Made by a program: the position numbers and the translations under genes. Source: JANLVI01 sp031363915 (lineage in GTDB: Bacteria; Vulcanimicrobiota; Vulcanimicrobiia; Vulcanimicrobiales; Vulcanimicrobiaceae). From it: DNA of 64,000 nucleotides. The notes beneath the pieces were generated by a model. That model made no database searches, was not told the origin of the DNA, and saw nothing but the letters and a program-made list of their open reading frames with translations. Where the stretch lies: the NCBI GenBank assembly GCA_031363915.1, contig JANLVI010000006.1, positions 1-64,000 on the forward strand. The letters are read 5' to 3'. Below, in pieces: positions 42,790-52,002 of this stretch; the stretch's first letter is position 1; each line of letters begins with the position of its first letter.

Positions 42790-45666
42790 GTGCCGCTGCG
42801 GGATCTCGCTTCGCATGCGCCGACCTTGCTCTTCACCGCACGTCCCGACGGCCAAGTCGACTTCGTCAACGAACGGTGGGCGGCACTCGTCGGCGTTCCG
42901 GCCGATGAGTTGCTCGAGCGCGGTTGGGCGAACTACGCCCATCCCGACGACTACGACCTTTTCTCCGCAACGTGGGCCGATCGGCTGCGCACCGGTGAAC
43001 CGATGCAACTGCAGTGGCGGCTGCGTCGCTATGACGGATCGTACCGCTGGATCGAGACGCGCGCCGAGTGCGAGCGCGACGACGACGGCGCGATCGTGCG
43101 CTGGTATGGTGCCGGAACCGACGTCGATACACAGCACCGCGCAATGGACGGCTTAGCCTTCCTCGCACAGAGCGGTTCGGCCCTTACCTCCGCCGACGAC
43201 GTTGATGTGATGTTGACTCGCCTCGCGCAAGCGGCGCTCGTCGGCCTTGCGGACGTCACATTTTTCGATCTCGAAGAAGCGGGGCAATACCGGCGGCTCG
43301 TCGTCACGTCGCCCGAGATCTCGCAAGAAGCCTACGACGCACTTACTGCCTTCACGGCGTCGAGCCGCGGCGATCGTCACCCCATCGCCGAGTCGATGGC
43401 ACGCCGGCGCGCCTTGTTCGTACCGACGGTCGATGAGGCATTTATCCACGCGCATATCGAAGACGAGCTCCGGGCCGCCGCGTGGCGCGTCGTCGGCGTC
43501 CGGTCGATCGTCGCGACACCGCTGCAAACGCCCACGCGCGTCGTCGGCGCGCTCACGATGCTCCGCACGACGAACTACACGCCGTTCGATCAGGCCGACC
43601 TGCGCGTCATTGAGGAAATCGGATTGCGCGCTGCACTTGCGATTGAAAACGCGCGCCTCAACGCATCGGCGCTCATCGAAGCGAGCCGCCGCGAACGCCA
43701 GTTCCATCTCATCGCCGACTCGATCCCACAACTCATGTGGACGGCGTCGGATACGGGCGCGTGCGATTGGTTCAACGGCAAATGGTTCAGTTACACCGGC
43801 CAAGCGCTGACGGACCCGCTCGAAGACGGCTGGCGCCAAGTCCATCACGAGGAAGATATCGGGCCGTATCTTGCCGCATGGCGCGCGAGCCTCCGCTCCG
43901 GTGCGGACTTCGAAATGGAATCACGCCTGCGCGGTGCGGATAACGCCTACCGCTGGTTTCTCACGCGCGCGGTGGCGCTGCGCGATGCAGACGGCACGGT
44001 GGTGAAGTGGTACGGGACGAGTACCGATATCGACGATTCACGCCGTGCCGCGCGCGATACACGTGTGTACGCGGATGTCGGCAATGCCATCTCCGGTTCG
44101 CTCGTCGTGCAGGACGTGCTGGAGAAAGTGCTTGCCTCGGTGTGCCCCGCGTATACCGACTGGGCCATCGTCACGATCGCGGACGAACAGAAGGCGCTGC
44201 GCATTGCCGCGACCGTGCATCGCGATCCCGTTATGGGAGCGCGGTTACAGGCGCTGATCGGCTCGATCTATGCTGACGGTTCGCAAAGCATCGGCTCGCC
44301 TGCGGCCGTGCGGATCGGCGAACCGCTGCTCTACGAGCGCGCAACCTACGAGGATGCCGCACGCGTGGTGCATCCTGATATTTTTCCGATCGTCTGGGAG
44401 ATCGGCTTTCAATCCGTCCTTGTGATTCCGTTCGGCGATGATGCGACCGCACGTGGAACGCTCGGCCTGTGCATGTCGCCCGGTGGGCGGCATTTCGATC
44501 CACTGGACCTGCCGTTCTATCGCGAGTTCGGACGGCGCGTGGCGCCGTCGATCGCAAGTGCGTATCTGTACGAGCGCGAGCGGCGCGTCGCCGAAAGTTT
44601 TCAGCGCGGTGCGTTGCCCGCGCGGCTGCCGGACGTTCCCGGCTTCGAATTCAGCGCGATTTATGAGGCGGGCCGGGCGGAGGCGCTCGTCGGCGGAGAT
44701 TGGTACGACGCGTTCCAACTCATCGACGGACGCATCGTCGTTTCGATCGGCGACGTTGCGGGTTCGGGGCTTGCCGCCGCAATCACGATGGCCAACGTTC
44801 GCCAAGCGATTCGCGGCGTGGCGCAAGTGCACGCGGATCCCGCGCTCATGCTCGAGGCCGCCGATCGAACGCTGCGCTCGGAGGCGCCAAACCGTTTTGT
44901 GACGGCGTTCGTCGGCGTCATCGAACCGCTCGGCGGGACGATAACGTATCGTTCTGCCGGGCATCCGCCGCCTATCGTTTTGCACGCGGACCGTTCCATC
45001 GAGTTGCTGCAAAATCGCGGCTTGCCGCTCGGCCTCTACGAGCGCGAAGAGCACGACTCACCGTTCGTCACGCTGGAGACGGGCTCGACGCTCGTGCTCT
45101 ACACCGACGGTTTGATCGAATCGACGCACGAGATCATCGAGGGGCAACGTCGGTTGGACGTAGCGGTGCAAAGCGACGCGATCATGTCGTCGCCCGATCC
45201 GGCAAAGGAACTGCACGATTCGGTGCTCGTCGAAGGCTCGCGCGACGACGTCGCGATTCTCGTCGTGCGCGTGGGAGAGCGGCCGAGCGCGCTGACCTGG
45301 TCGATCGAGGTAATCGATGCGCAGGTCGCAGAGCAAACGCGTCGGTCGCTCGTCGCGGCGCTCCTCGCCCGCAACTATTCCCCCGCCCATGTCAACGTTG
45401 CCGAATTGATCTTCGCTGAGCTCGTGGGCAATCTCGTGCGCTACGCACCTGGCCCCGCAGAGATCGTCCTCGAGTGGGTCGGCAGGCGTCCCGTCTTGCA
45501 CGTTCGCGACCGCGGGCCCGGGTTTGCATTTGCACCGCGGCTGCCGCCCGACATTTACAGCGAGTCGGGTCGCGGGCTGTTCCTGATCGGCGCGCTCGCC
45601 GAGGATTTCAGCGTGACCTTGCGTCCGGGTGGAGGCAGTCATGCCCGGGTGGTCCTGCGAACATGA
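42790..45666 (+). CDS. PAS/GAF sensor fused to SpoIIE phosphatase and RsbW-type HATPase
   Basis: 958 aa from GTG 42790. Order: PAS (APTLLFTARPDGQVDFVNERW), GAF (ALVGLADVTFFDLEEAG ... VGALTMLRTTNYTPFDQADL), PAS (IPQLMWTASDTGACDWFNGKW), GAF (VCPAYTDWAIVTIADEQ), SpoIIE/PP2C (VGGDWYDAFQLIDGRIVVSIGDVAGSG, LYTDGLIES, SRDDVAILVV) and HATPase (ELIFAELVGNLVRYAPG, GRGLFLIGALAEDF). It is a paralogue of the protein at 25.8 kb with the same RsbU-RsbW fusion at its C-terminus. It is followed by an NTF2-like gene and a STAS gene, a compact partner-switching cassette without a sigma factor nearby. Confidence 0.92.
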   Translation: MPLRDLASHAPTLLFTARPDGQVDFVNERWAALVGVPADELLERGWANYAHPDDYDLFSATWADRLRTGEPMQLQWRLRRYDGSYRWIETRAECERDDDGAIVRWYGAGTDVDTQHRAMDGLAFLAQSGSALTSADDVDVMLTRLAQAALVGLADVTFFDLEEAGQYRRLVVTSPEISQEAYDALTAFTASSRGDRHPIAESMARRRALFVPTVDEAFIHAHIEDELRAAAWRVVGVRSIVATPLQTPTRVVGALTMLRTTNYTPFDQADLRVIEEIGLRAALAIENARLNASALIEASRRERQFHLIADSIPQLMWTASDTGACDWFNGKWFSYTGQALTDPLEDGWRQVHHEEDIGPYLAAWRASLRSGADFEMESRLRGADNAYRWFLTRAVALRDADGTVVKWYGTSTDIDDSRRAARDTRVYADVGNAISGSLVVQDVLEKVLASVCPAYTDWAIVTIADEQKALRIAATVHRDPVMGARLQALIGSIYADGSQSIGSPAAVRIGEPLLYERATYEDAARVVHPDIFPIVWEIGFQSVLVIPFGDDATARGTLGLCMSPGGRHFDPLDLPFYREFGRRVAPSIASAYLYERERRVAESFQRGALPARLPDVPGFEFSAIYEAGRAEALVGGDWYDAFQLIDGRIVVSIGDVAGSGLAAAITMANVRQAIRGVAQVHADPALMLEAADRTLRSEAPNRFVTAFVGVIEPLGGTITYRSAGHPPPIVLHADRSIELLQNRGLPLGLYEREEHDSPFVTLETGSTLVLYTDGLIESTHEIIEGQRRLDVAVQSDAIMSSPDPAKELHDSVLVEGSRDDVAILVVRVGERPSALTWSIEVIDAQVAEQTRRSLVAALLARNYSPAHVNVAELIFAELVGNLVRYAPGPAEIVLEWVGRRPVLHVRDRGPGFAFAPRLPPDIYSESGRGLFLIGALAEDFSVTLRPGGGSHARVVLRT

Positions 45667-46013
45667 TGCAGGGTCTACAGGCGCGGCTCGATTCGCTCGT
45701 GGATGCGTGGCGGCGCGGTGACGCGCTCCACGCATGCGCACATTTTACGATCGATGCGACGTACCGCGAGGCCGGGCGGGACCCCGTCGTCGGGCGCGAA
45801 GCGATCCTCGAGCACTTCACCCGATTTTTCCGCGATGGACCACAATGGGAATTTATGGTAGACGAGTACTTGATCGCGGGCAGGAGGGGTGCGGTCGTCT
45901 ACCGCTTCCGCCTCAAGGGTCGGACTGGTGACTGGCTCGAACGTGCGGGATGCGCCATCGTGTCGTTCGATGAAGACGGCTCCATAGTACAGTGGCGCGA
46001 ATACGAAGGGTAA
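45663..46013 (+). CDS. NTF2/SnoaL-like small protein
   Basis: 116 aa. ATG 45663 overlaps the stop of the phosphatase gene (ATGATG arrangement), so it is coupled to it. LDSLVDAWRRGDALHACAHFT, GREAILEHFTRFFRDGP, then the strands VDEYLIAGRRGAVVYRFRLKG and GCAIVSFDEDGSIVQWREYEG give the cone-shaped NTF2 pattern. Such domains bind small ligands or act as enzymes; inside this cassette a ligand-sensing or accessory role is possible. Confidence 0.8.
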   Translation: MMQGLQARLDSLVDAWRRGDALHACAHFTIDATYREAGRDPVVGREAILEHFTRFFRDGPQWEFMVDEYLIAGRRGAVVYRFRLKGRTGDWLERAGCAIVSFDEDGSIVQWREYEG

Positions 46014-46018
46014 CGCTG

Positions 46019-46387
46019 ATGATGTCGCATGAAGATCTCTCGATCCACGTCCGCTCCGAAGAGGGGATGAACGTTTTCGAGCTTACCGGGAGCCTCGATA
46101 TCGCGACGTCACCGACGGTACGCGTTGCGCTCGTCGAGGCAAGCGAACGCGGAAACCACAAACTCGTGGTGGATCTGGCCAAAGTCGAATTCATCGACTC
46201 GACGGGGCTCGGTGCCCTGATCGGTGCGCAGCGTCGCGCAAAAGAGTTCGACGGCGACGTGCGGCTCGTGGTTAAGGAAGGTCAGATTCTGCGTTTGCTG
46301 CGCATCACCGGCCTGCTCAAAGTGTTCGGCGTTTACGCGGACGTGGCCTCAGCCATCGCCGACAAGGGCCGCGTAACCGACCTATAG
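46019..46387 (+). CDS. STAS-domain anti-sigma factor antagonist (RsbV-like)
   Basis: 122 aa (ATG 46019 or 46022). NVFELTGSLDIATSPTVRVAL, then VDLAKVEFIDSTGLGALIGAQRRAK, is the SpoIIAA/RsbV fold with the phosphorylatable Ser in DSTGLG. It is the expected substrate of the kinase/phosphatase fusion encoded just upstream: kinase phosphorylates it, SpoIIE domain reverses this. The 3' end overlaps the converging glcF by 55 bases. Confidence 0.92.
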   Translation: MMSHEDLSIHVRSEEGMNVFELTGSLDIATSPTVRVALVEASERGNHKLVVDLAKVEFIDSTGLGALIGAQRRAKEFDGDVRLVVKEGQILRLLRITGLLKVFGVYADVASAIADKGRVTDL

Positions 46388-47682
46388 TTTGCGTACGAGC
46401 GGTCGAGGAGCGTCACGACGTGCGCGACCTCGATCGCTTGACCCGCAGCTCGCAAACCGTTCGTTATCTGTAACGCGCAACCGGGATTCGCCGTTGCGAC
46501 GATTTGCGGTTTGACCTCGGCGATGCGTTCGATCTTGCGCGTGCGCAGTCGTTCGGACATCTCGGGCTCGGTCACGTTGTACACGCCCGCACTCCCGCAG
46601 CAGAGCGAACTCTCTGACATTTCGCGGAGCACGAGGCCGGGAATCTGCGCCAGCAGGCGCCTCGGGGCCGTCGTGATACGCTGCGCGTGGGCAAGATGAC
46701 AAGGTTCCTGATAGGTGACGACCGCCTCGATGCGGCCGAGATCCGGCGAGATGCCGATCTCATCGAGGAATTCCGTCACATCGCGCACGCGTTCGCTAAA
46801 AGCGCGCGCTCGATCGGCCCAAATCGGGTCCGCAGCAAAGAGGTGCCCGTACTCTTTGAGTGAGGAGCCGCAGCCCGCGGCGTTGATGATGTAGTAGTCG
46901 GCCGCGCTCTCTTCAAACGCAATGATGTTGACTTTTGCAAGCTCGCGGCCGCGATCCATCTCGCCCGCGTGGATGGTGATCGCGCCGCAACAGCCTTGCG
47001 CTGCCGGGGCGACGACGTCGCAACCGGCTTTTTGCAAGACGCGAACGGTCGCCTCATCGACCTCGCCAAACGCGATCTGCATCACGCAACCGGCGTGCAT
47101 GAAGACCGTCGCTTTACGCGTGCCTTCGGCTTTCCAGCGTTGGCCTTTGGGCACGAAAAAGCGATCGCTCATCGTCGGGGCCATCGCTTCGAGTTTGTCG
47201 AGGTTGAGCGCGCGCAAAATGCCGCGCGAGCGCGCGAACGACTGCAGACCCGACTTCTGATAGAAGCGGATCAAGAAGCCCACGATGCGCATGAGCCAAA
47301 GGTTGGAAAAGAGCCAGCCGACGGCGACGGCGCGGACGAGCCGCTGACCGACCGGCCGCGACTCGGCGGTCGCGCGCACGATCTGCGTGCGGGCGGGTTC
47401 GAGCAGCTGGCCGTAGGCGACGCCAGAGGGACACACGGCCTCGCATGCCCGGCAATCCAAGCACTCCGACATCTGATGCACGAAACCGGGGCTCAAAAGA
47501 TCGAGATGCCCTTCCGCGACCGATTTTATGAGCGCGATGCGTCCGCGCGGACTCGATGTCTCGACGAGCGTTTCGACGTAGGTCGGACATGTGGGAAGAC
47601 ACAGCCCGCAGCGCACGCACTGATTGAAAACGTCGTCCGGTGGAATGTCGGAGCCCGTGAAGCCGCGCGGGGTATCGATCAT
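46333..47682 (-). CDS. glcF: Glycolate oxidase iron-sulfur subunit-type protein
   Basis: 449 aa. Two ferredoxin-like cluster motifs (CVRCGLCLPTCP, CLDCRACEAVCP) precede two cysteine-rich CCG domains (GCCGAITIHAGE, SLCCGSAGVYNV), the GlcF/heterodisulfide-reductase-like architecture. Partners GlcD and GlcE are not in this window, so the electron donor is uncertain (glycolate or lactate). The LarA-like gene upstream on the same strand points to hydroxy-acid metabolism. Confidence 0.88.
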   Translation of the reverse strand: MIDTPRGFTGSDIPPDDVFNQCVRCGLCLPTCPTYVETLVETSSPRGRIALIKSVAEGHLDLLSPGFVHQMSECLDCRACEAVCPSGVAYGQLLEPARTQIVRATAESRPVGQRLVRAVAVGWLFSNLWLMRIVGFLIRFYQKSGLQSFARSRGILRALNLDKLEAMAPTMSDRFFVPKGQRWKAEGTRKATVFMHAGCVMQIAFGEVDEATVRVLQKAGCDVVAPAAQGCCGAITIHAGEMDRGRELAKVNIIAFEESAADYYIINAAGCGSSLKEYGHLFAADPIWADRARAFSERVRDVTEFLDEIGISPDLGRIEAVVTYQEPCHLAHAQRITTAPRRLLAQIPGLVLREMSESSLCCGSAGVYNVTEPEMSERLRTRKIERIAEVKPQIVATANPGCALQITNGLRAAGQAIEVAHVVTLLDRSYANYRSVTRPLSAMAEATSA

Positions 47683-47688
47683 ATCCGC

Positions 47689-48957
47689 TTAGACGACGTC
47701 CGAGTGCGCGATCATAGCGATCGGCGGAATGTTGCCGTCCCGATCGAAGGCAAACGCATCGATCCGATCCTCAACGGAGTACCGCTCGATATTTTCGAGA
47801 TCGGCGAGCGCGCGCTCCGATGCCACGAGCGTGTCCATGTGCAAGGTGTTGGCGATGCGCACGATGCGCGCTTCGCGCGGGTCGTCGATCCCCGCTGCCA
47901 CGAGTGCGTATTCGATCGCTTCGCGATCGCTCGCGCACACGACCGGCAGACGCGCGCAGGCCGGCTGTGCGGCGGTGAGCACGTTGAGATACGTCGTCGG
48001 CCAATCGATCGAGTCGGCGAGCGTCTTGGTGCAGAAATCCGCAAGACCGATGCCGTTGGCGTTGCCGTCGGAATGCGGGCTGAGTTTGCGAACGAAGAGT
48101 TGATCGATCACCGGCGTCGGCGATTTCTGACTGCGGCCGTCGACGGCCCGTCCGGTGACGTTGGTGTCCATGCCGGTGCCCGAGTAGTTCTTGCCCATCT
48201 CATCGATGACGAGCAGGTCGAGGTTGGCGAATGGGAGTCGCGAGAGTAGGTCGCGTGCATGGACGAGCAGACGCTCTTCTTCGCGTACGAACGCCGCGGG
48301 AGCGATGCCTTCGAGCGTATTCGTATTGCCGCGATGATCTTCGACGATCGCCAGACCCGCGGCGATCGGCAGCTTCTCCAAGTTGAGCGTCGCAACTTCG
48401 CGGATGATCGACTCGTAGTCGTGTTTGGCAAACGCGGCGTGGTAGCGTTTTGCACCGACGGCTTTTCCAAGACCGATTGCGAGCATCTTGAGAAGCCCGC
48501 TTTCGATGGTGCCGCTGAAATCCGTATGCGGTTTCACGCGCCCGACGACGAGGATCGCATCGGCGTTCGCCGCGGCTCGATCCGTGCAGACCGCGACGCC
48601 GTGCGCGGTCGTGCCGAGTTCGACGACGTCCATCTCCGTTGAGATCGGTGCGCCCACGCTCGCTTCGGTCACACCGAGATGGGCGAGAATTTCGCGCTGA
48701 CCCTCGGCCGTACCGCCGCCGTGCGAGCCCATCGCCGCAACCACAAACGGATCGCCGCCGGCGCTACGAACCGCGCCCACCGCGCCTGCGAGAATTTCAC
48801 CGATGTTCGAGATTCCGCGGCTGCCTGCAGTGACCGCGACACGTTTCCCGCGCAGGCTCCCAAGGACTGGTGCGAGAGCGGCACTTGCCGCGCGGCGCGG
48901 GTCGCTGATCGCTTCGATCCAGCGCGTGTCCCGTACGATGCGAAAATCGGAAAACAT
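47689..48957 (-). CDS. LarA-like (lactate racemase domain, DUF2088) protein
   Basis: About 422 aa from ATG 48957 (a TTG at 48987 would add 10 residues; neither has a clear ribosome site). VAVTAGSRGISNIGEILAG, VVAAMGSHGGGTAEGQREIL, GRVKPHTDFSGTIESGLLKML and DEMGKNYSGTGMDTNVTGR are DUF2088/LarA-family segments. Known members racemise lactate or related hydroxy acids with a nickel-pincer cofactor; no larB, larC or larE is seen here. It is 6 bases upstream of glcF, so both may handle D/L-hydroxy acids. Confidence 0.8.
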   Translation of the reverse strand: MFSDFRIVRDTRWIEAISDPRRAASAALAPVLGSLRGKRVAVTAGSRGISNIGEILAGAVGAVRSAGGDPFVVAAMGSHGGGTAEGQREILAHLGVTEASVGAPISTEMDVVELGTTAHGVAVCTDRAAANADAILVVGRVKPHTDFSGTIESGLLKMLAIGLGKAVGAKRYHAAFAKHDYESIIREVATLNLEKLPIAAGLAIVEDHRGNTNTLEGIAPAAFVREEERLLVHARDLLSRLPFANLDLLVIDEMGKNYSGTGMDTNVTGRAVDGRSQKSPTPVIDQLFVRKLSPHSDGNANGIGLADFCTKTLADSIDWPTTYLNVLTAAQPACARLPVVCASDREAIEYALVAAGIDDPREARIVRIANTLHMDTLVASERALADLENIERYSVEDRIDAFAFDRDGNIPPIAMIAHSDVV

Positions 48958-49038
48958 GCTTTGGGGACTTGCATTCCGCGCCGACAATCCCTCGGGTGAC
49001 TGCCAAGGGCTGGGCCACTAGCGCGCGAAAGGTCGCAC

Positions 49039-50730
49039 ATGAGCTACGATCCCAAAGCCCGCAGCGCCGTCATCACCGAGGGCCGCGATCGCGCGGCAGC
49101 GCGTGCGATGTATAAAGCCATCGGCTTTAACGATGAGGATTTACGCAAGCCGATCGTCGGGATCGCGAACACCTGGATCGGTACGATGCCGTGCGGATAC
49201 AATCTGCGCGGCCTCGCTGAATTCGTCAAAGCGGGCATTCGCGAGGCCGGCGGGACGCCGATGGAATTCAATACCATCGCGATCAGCGACGGAATTACCA
49301 TGGGCACGGAGGGCATGAAGGCCTCGCTCGTGAGCCGCGAAGTGATCGCCGATTCGATCGAACTTGCCGGTCGCGGGTACATGTTCGATGCGATCGTGGC
49401 GCTGGTTGCCTGCGATAAAACCGGTCCGGGCGCGGCGATGGCTCTCTTGCGCTTAGACGTGCCCTCGCTGATCCTCTACGGCGGAACGATCATGCCCGGC
49501 AAGAATCCCGAGGGCATGGACATCACCGTCGGCGACGTGTTCGAGGCGATCGGCGCGCATGCGGCGGGAAAAATTGACGACGCACGTTTGAAATATATCG
49601 AAGACCACGCCTGTCCCGGTGCCGGGGCCTGCGGCGGTCAATTTACCGCGAACACGATGGCGATGGTGATGGAATTCATCGGGCTCTCACCGATCGGAAG
49701 TGCCTCACCGGCCGCGACCGATCCGCGCAAAGAAGAACAGGGCGTGCGCGCCGGACACCTGGTGATGGAACTCTTGCGGCGGGGAATCACGCCGCGTCAA
49801 CTCTGCACGCGCGACGCATTCGAGAATGCGATTGCAGCGGCCGCGGGGACCGGCGGGTCGACCAACAGCGTGCTGCATTTGCTCGCGATGGCGCGCGAAG
49901 CCGGCGTTCCGCTCTCGATCGATGACTTCGATGAGATCTCGCGCCGAACGCCGATCATCGCCGATCTCCGTCCGGGCGGCCAGTACACCGCCGTCGATGT
50001 CGATCGCGCGGGCGGCATTCAGCTCATTGCAAAACGGATGGCCGAGGCCGGACTCATTCACACCACGACCCTATCCGCATCGGGTCGTACGCTCGGTGAA
50101 GAAGTCGCTAGCGCCGTGGAAACACCGGGGCAAGTCGTCGTTAGCACTGCCGACAAGCCGTTCAAGTCGACGGGCGGACTCGTCATTTTGCGCGGTGAGG
50201 TTGCACCCGATGGATCGGTCGTCAAAGTTGCCGGACACGAGCGTCCTTACCACCGGGGTCCGGCGCGCGTGTTCGATCGTGAAGAAGATGCGATGGCGGC
50301 GATCGACGCGCGCAAGATCGTTGCGGGCGACGTCGTCGTGATTCGTTACGAAGGACCGCGCGGCGGCCCCGGCATGCGCGAGATGCTTGGCGTGACGGGC
50401 GCGATCGTCGGCCAGGGGCTCGGTGAATCCGTCGCGCTTATCACCGATGGACGCTTCAGCGGCGCAACGCGCGGTTTGATGATCGGTCATATCGCGCCCG
50501 AAGCCGCACTCGGCGGTCCGATCGGTTCGCTGCGCGACGGCGACATCATCACGATCGATATCGAGCGTCGGCGCATCGACGTCGACATCCCGGCGGCGGA
50601 GCTAGCGAAACGCCGCGCCGCATGGACCGCGCCGCCGCCGAACTATCGTACCGGCGTTTTTGCGAAGTACGCCGTGCTCGTGTCATCCGCATCCGAAGGT
50701 GCGATCACCCGCGCGATCGGCATCGAGTAG
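49039..50730 (+). CDS. ilvD: Dihydroxy-acid dehydratase
   Basis: 563 aa, the third step of branched-chain amino acid synthesis. Cysteines for the iron-sulfur cluster occur in VALVACDKTGPGAAMAL and CPGAGACGGQFTANTMA; a third is in IGTMPCGYNLRGLAEFVKAG. ITDGRFSGATRGLMIGHIAPEA is the C-terminal signature. It leads an operon with thrC, thrB and a methyltransferase, so valine/isoleucine and threonine supply may be co-regulated. Confidence 0.95.
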   Translation: MSYDPKARSAVITEGRDRAAARAMYKAIGFNDEDLRKPIVGIANTWIGTMPCGYNLRGLAEFVKAGIREAGGTPMEFNTIAISDGITMGTEGMKASLVSREVIADSIELAGRGYMFDAIVALVACDKTGPGAAMALLRLDVPSLILYGGTIMPGKNPEGMDITVGDVFEAIGAHAAGKIDDARLKYIEDHACPGAGACGGQFTANTMAMVMEFIGLSPIGSASPAATDPRKEEQGVRAGHLVMELLRRGITPRQLCTRDAFENAIAAAAGTGGSTNSVLHLLAMAREAGVPLSIDDFDEISRRTPIIADLRPGGQYTAVDVDRAGGIQLIAKRMAEAGLIHTTTLSASGRTLGEEVASAVETPGQVVVSTADKPFKSTGGLVILRGEVAPDGSVVKVAGHERPYHRGPARVFDREEDAMAAIDARKIVAGDVVVIRYEGPRGGPGMREMLGVTGAIVGQGLGESVALITDGRFSGATRGLMIGHIAPEAALGGPIGSLRDGDIITIDIERRRIDVDIPAAELAKRRAAWTAPPPNYRTGVFAKYAVLVSSASEGAITRAIGIE

Positions 50731-50736
50731 GCGCTC

Positions 50737-52002
50737 GTGGAACTTCGCTGTAGCGAGTGCGCGTGCGCTGCCGATCCGACCCAGATTGCATGCGCGGTCT
50801 GCGGCGGTCTGCTGGCATTCGTGCTCGATTCCTCGGTAGACGATGCGACGACGATTCGCGCGCGGTTACGCGAGCGGCGCTCTTCGAACGCCCACATCGA
50901 TCAGAGCGGCGTTTGGCGCTATCGGGAATTGTTGCCGGAGATTCCGCACGGTGCGATCGTCACGTTGCGCGAAAATATGGCGCCGCTGTATGACGGTCCG
51001 GCGGCTGCGTCGTACGCCCACATCGATGCGCTCTCGTACCTTCACTTAGGCATGAATCCGACGGGCTCGTTCAAGGATGCCGGGATGACAATGGCCGTCT
51101 CACGCGCGAAGGCGATGGGCGCACGCGCATGTATCTGCGCGAGCACCGGTAATACGGCAGCCGCGATGGCCGCCTACGGTAAGCGCGCGGGTATCGTGCC
51201 GGTCGTGCTCGTCCCCGCCAAAGGTATCAGCGAATCCAAGGTCGCGCAGACGCTCGACTACGGCGCAACGGTGATCGCGATCGACGGTGATTTCGATGCC
51301 GCACTCGAGATGGTCCGTCGCCTCGATCCCACCCGCATCGCAATCGTCAACAGCATCAATCCGTATCGGATCGAAGGGCAAAAAACCGCAGCGTTTCAGT
51401 TGCTCGAAGCGCGAGATTGGCGCGTCCCCGATTGGGTCGTTCTGCCGGGCGGCAACATGGGCAACACGAGCGCGTTCGGCAAAGGCTTCCGCGAGGCGCT
51501 CGCGCTCGGCTTGATCGACCGTCTGCCGCGTCTTGCCGTCGTCCAAGCGAGCGGCGCTGCACCGTTCGCGCGCGTCGTGCTCGATGGGGGTGAGATGATC
51601 CCGGTCATTGCGAAAACGACGGCGACCGCGATCAAGATCGGTGCGCCGGCATCGTGGAAGAAGGCGCTCGCGGAAGTGCAGATCGCGCGCGGCACCGCCC
51701 TCGCCGTGAGCGACGAGCAGATCGCTGATGCCAAGGCGATCGTCGGACGCGACGGCATCGGCTGCGAACCCGCTTCGGCGGCGTCGCTTGCGGGACTGCG
51801 CTTGCTGCGCGAACGCGGCACGATCGAGGCGGGCGATGACGTCGTGCTCGTTCTCACCGGCCACGTGCTCAAAGATCCGTCTTACAGCGCGGAGTATCAC
51901 GGGTCGACCGCGATCTTCGCCAATCGGATCGCGCGCGCGCGCGATGAAGCCGATCTGTTCGACCGTATCGATGCCGTCGCTGTTGCCGCAACACGCGCGT
52001 AG
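50737..52002 (+). CDS. thrC: Threonine synthase (copy 2, in thr operon)
   Basis: 421 aa from GTG 50737, 6 bases after ilvD. An N-terminal zinc-ribbon-like part (CSECACAADPTQIACAVCGG) precedes the PLP core with lysine in MNPTGSFKDAGMT, CASTGNTAAAMAAYG, the phosphate loop PGGNMGNTSAFGKG and the C-terminal GCEPASAASLAGL. NPTGSFKDRGM-type text is characteristic of class II threonine synthases. Overlap with thrB makes this the likely true threonine-forming copy, in contrast to the thrC-like gene at 14 kb. Confidence 0.93.
   Translation: MELRCSECACAADPTQIACAVCGGLLAFVLDSSVDDATTIRARLRERRSSNAHIDQSGVWRYRELLPEIPHGAIVTLRENMAPLYDGPAAASYAHIDALSYLHLGMNPTGSFKDAGMTMAVSRAKAMGARACICASTGNTAAAMAAYGKRAGIVPVVLVPAKGISESKVAQTLDYGATVIAIDGDFDAALEMVRRLDPTRIAIVNSINPYRIEGQKTAAFQLLEARDWRVPDWVVLPGGNMGNTSAFGKGFREALALGLIDRLPRLAVVQASGAAPFARVVLDGGEMIPVIAKTTATAIKIGAPASWKKALAEVQIARGTALAVSDEQIADAKAIVGRDGIGCEPASAASLAGLRLLRERGTIEAGDDVVLVLTGHVLKDPSYSAEYHGSTAIFANRIARARDEADLFDRIDAVAVAATRA

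Noticed and set aside
42451..43137. Long minus-strand ORF over the start of the PAS/GAF gene
   Set aside because: Only the last 52 codons, starting at ATG 42609 with its own ribosome site, have the lmo0937 family pattern.
46969..48249. 426-codon plus-strand ORF across glcF and the LarA-like gene
   Set aside because: Runs through two convincing minus-strand genes; composition is a reverse-frame mirror (Arg/His/Asp-rich).
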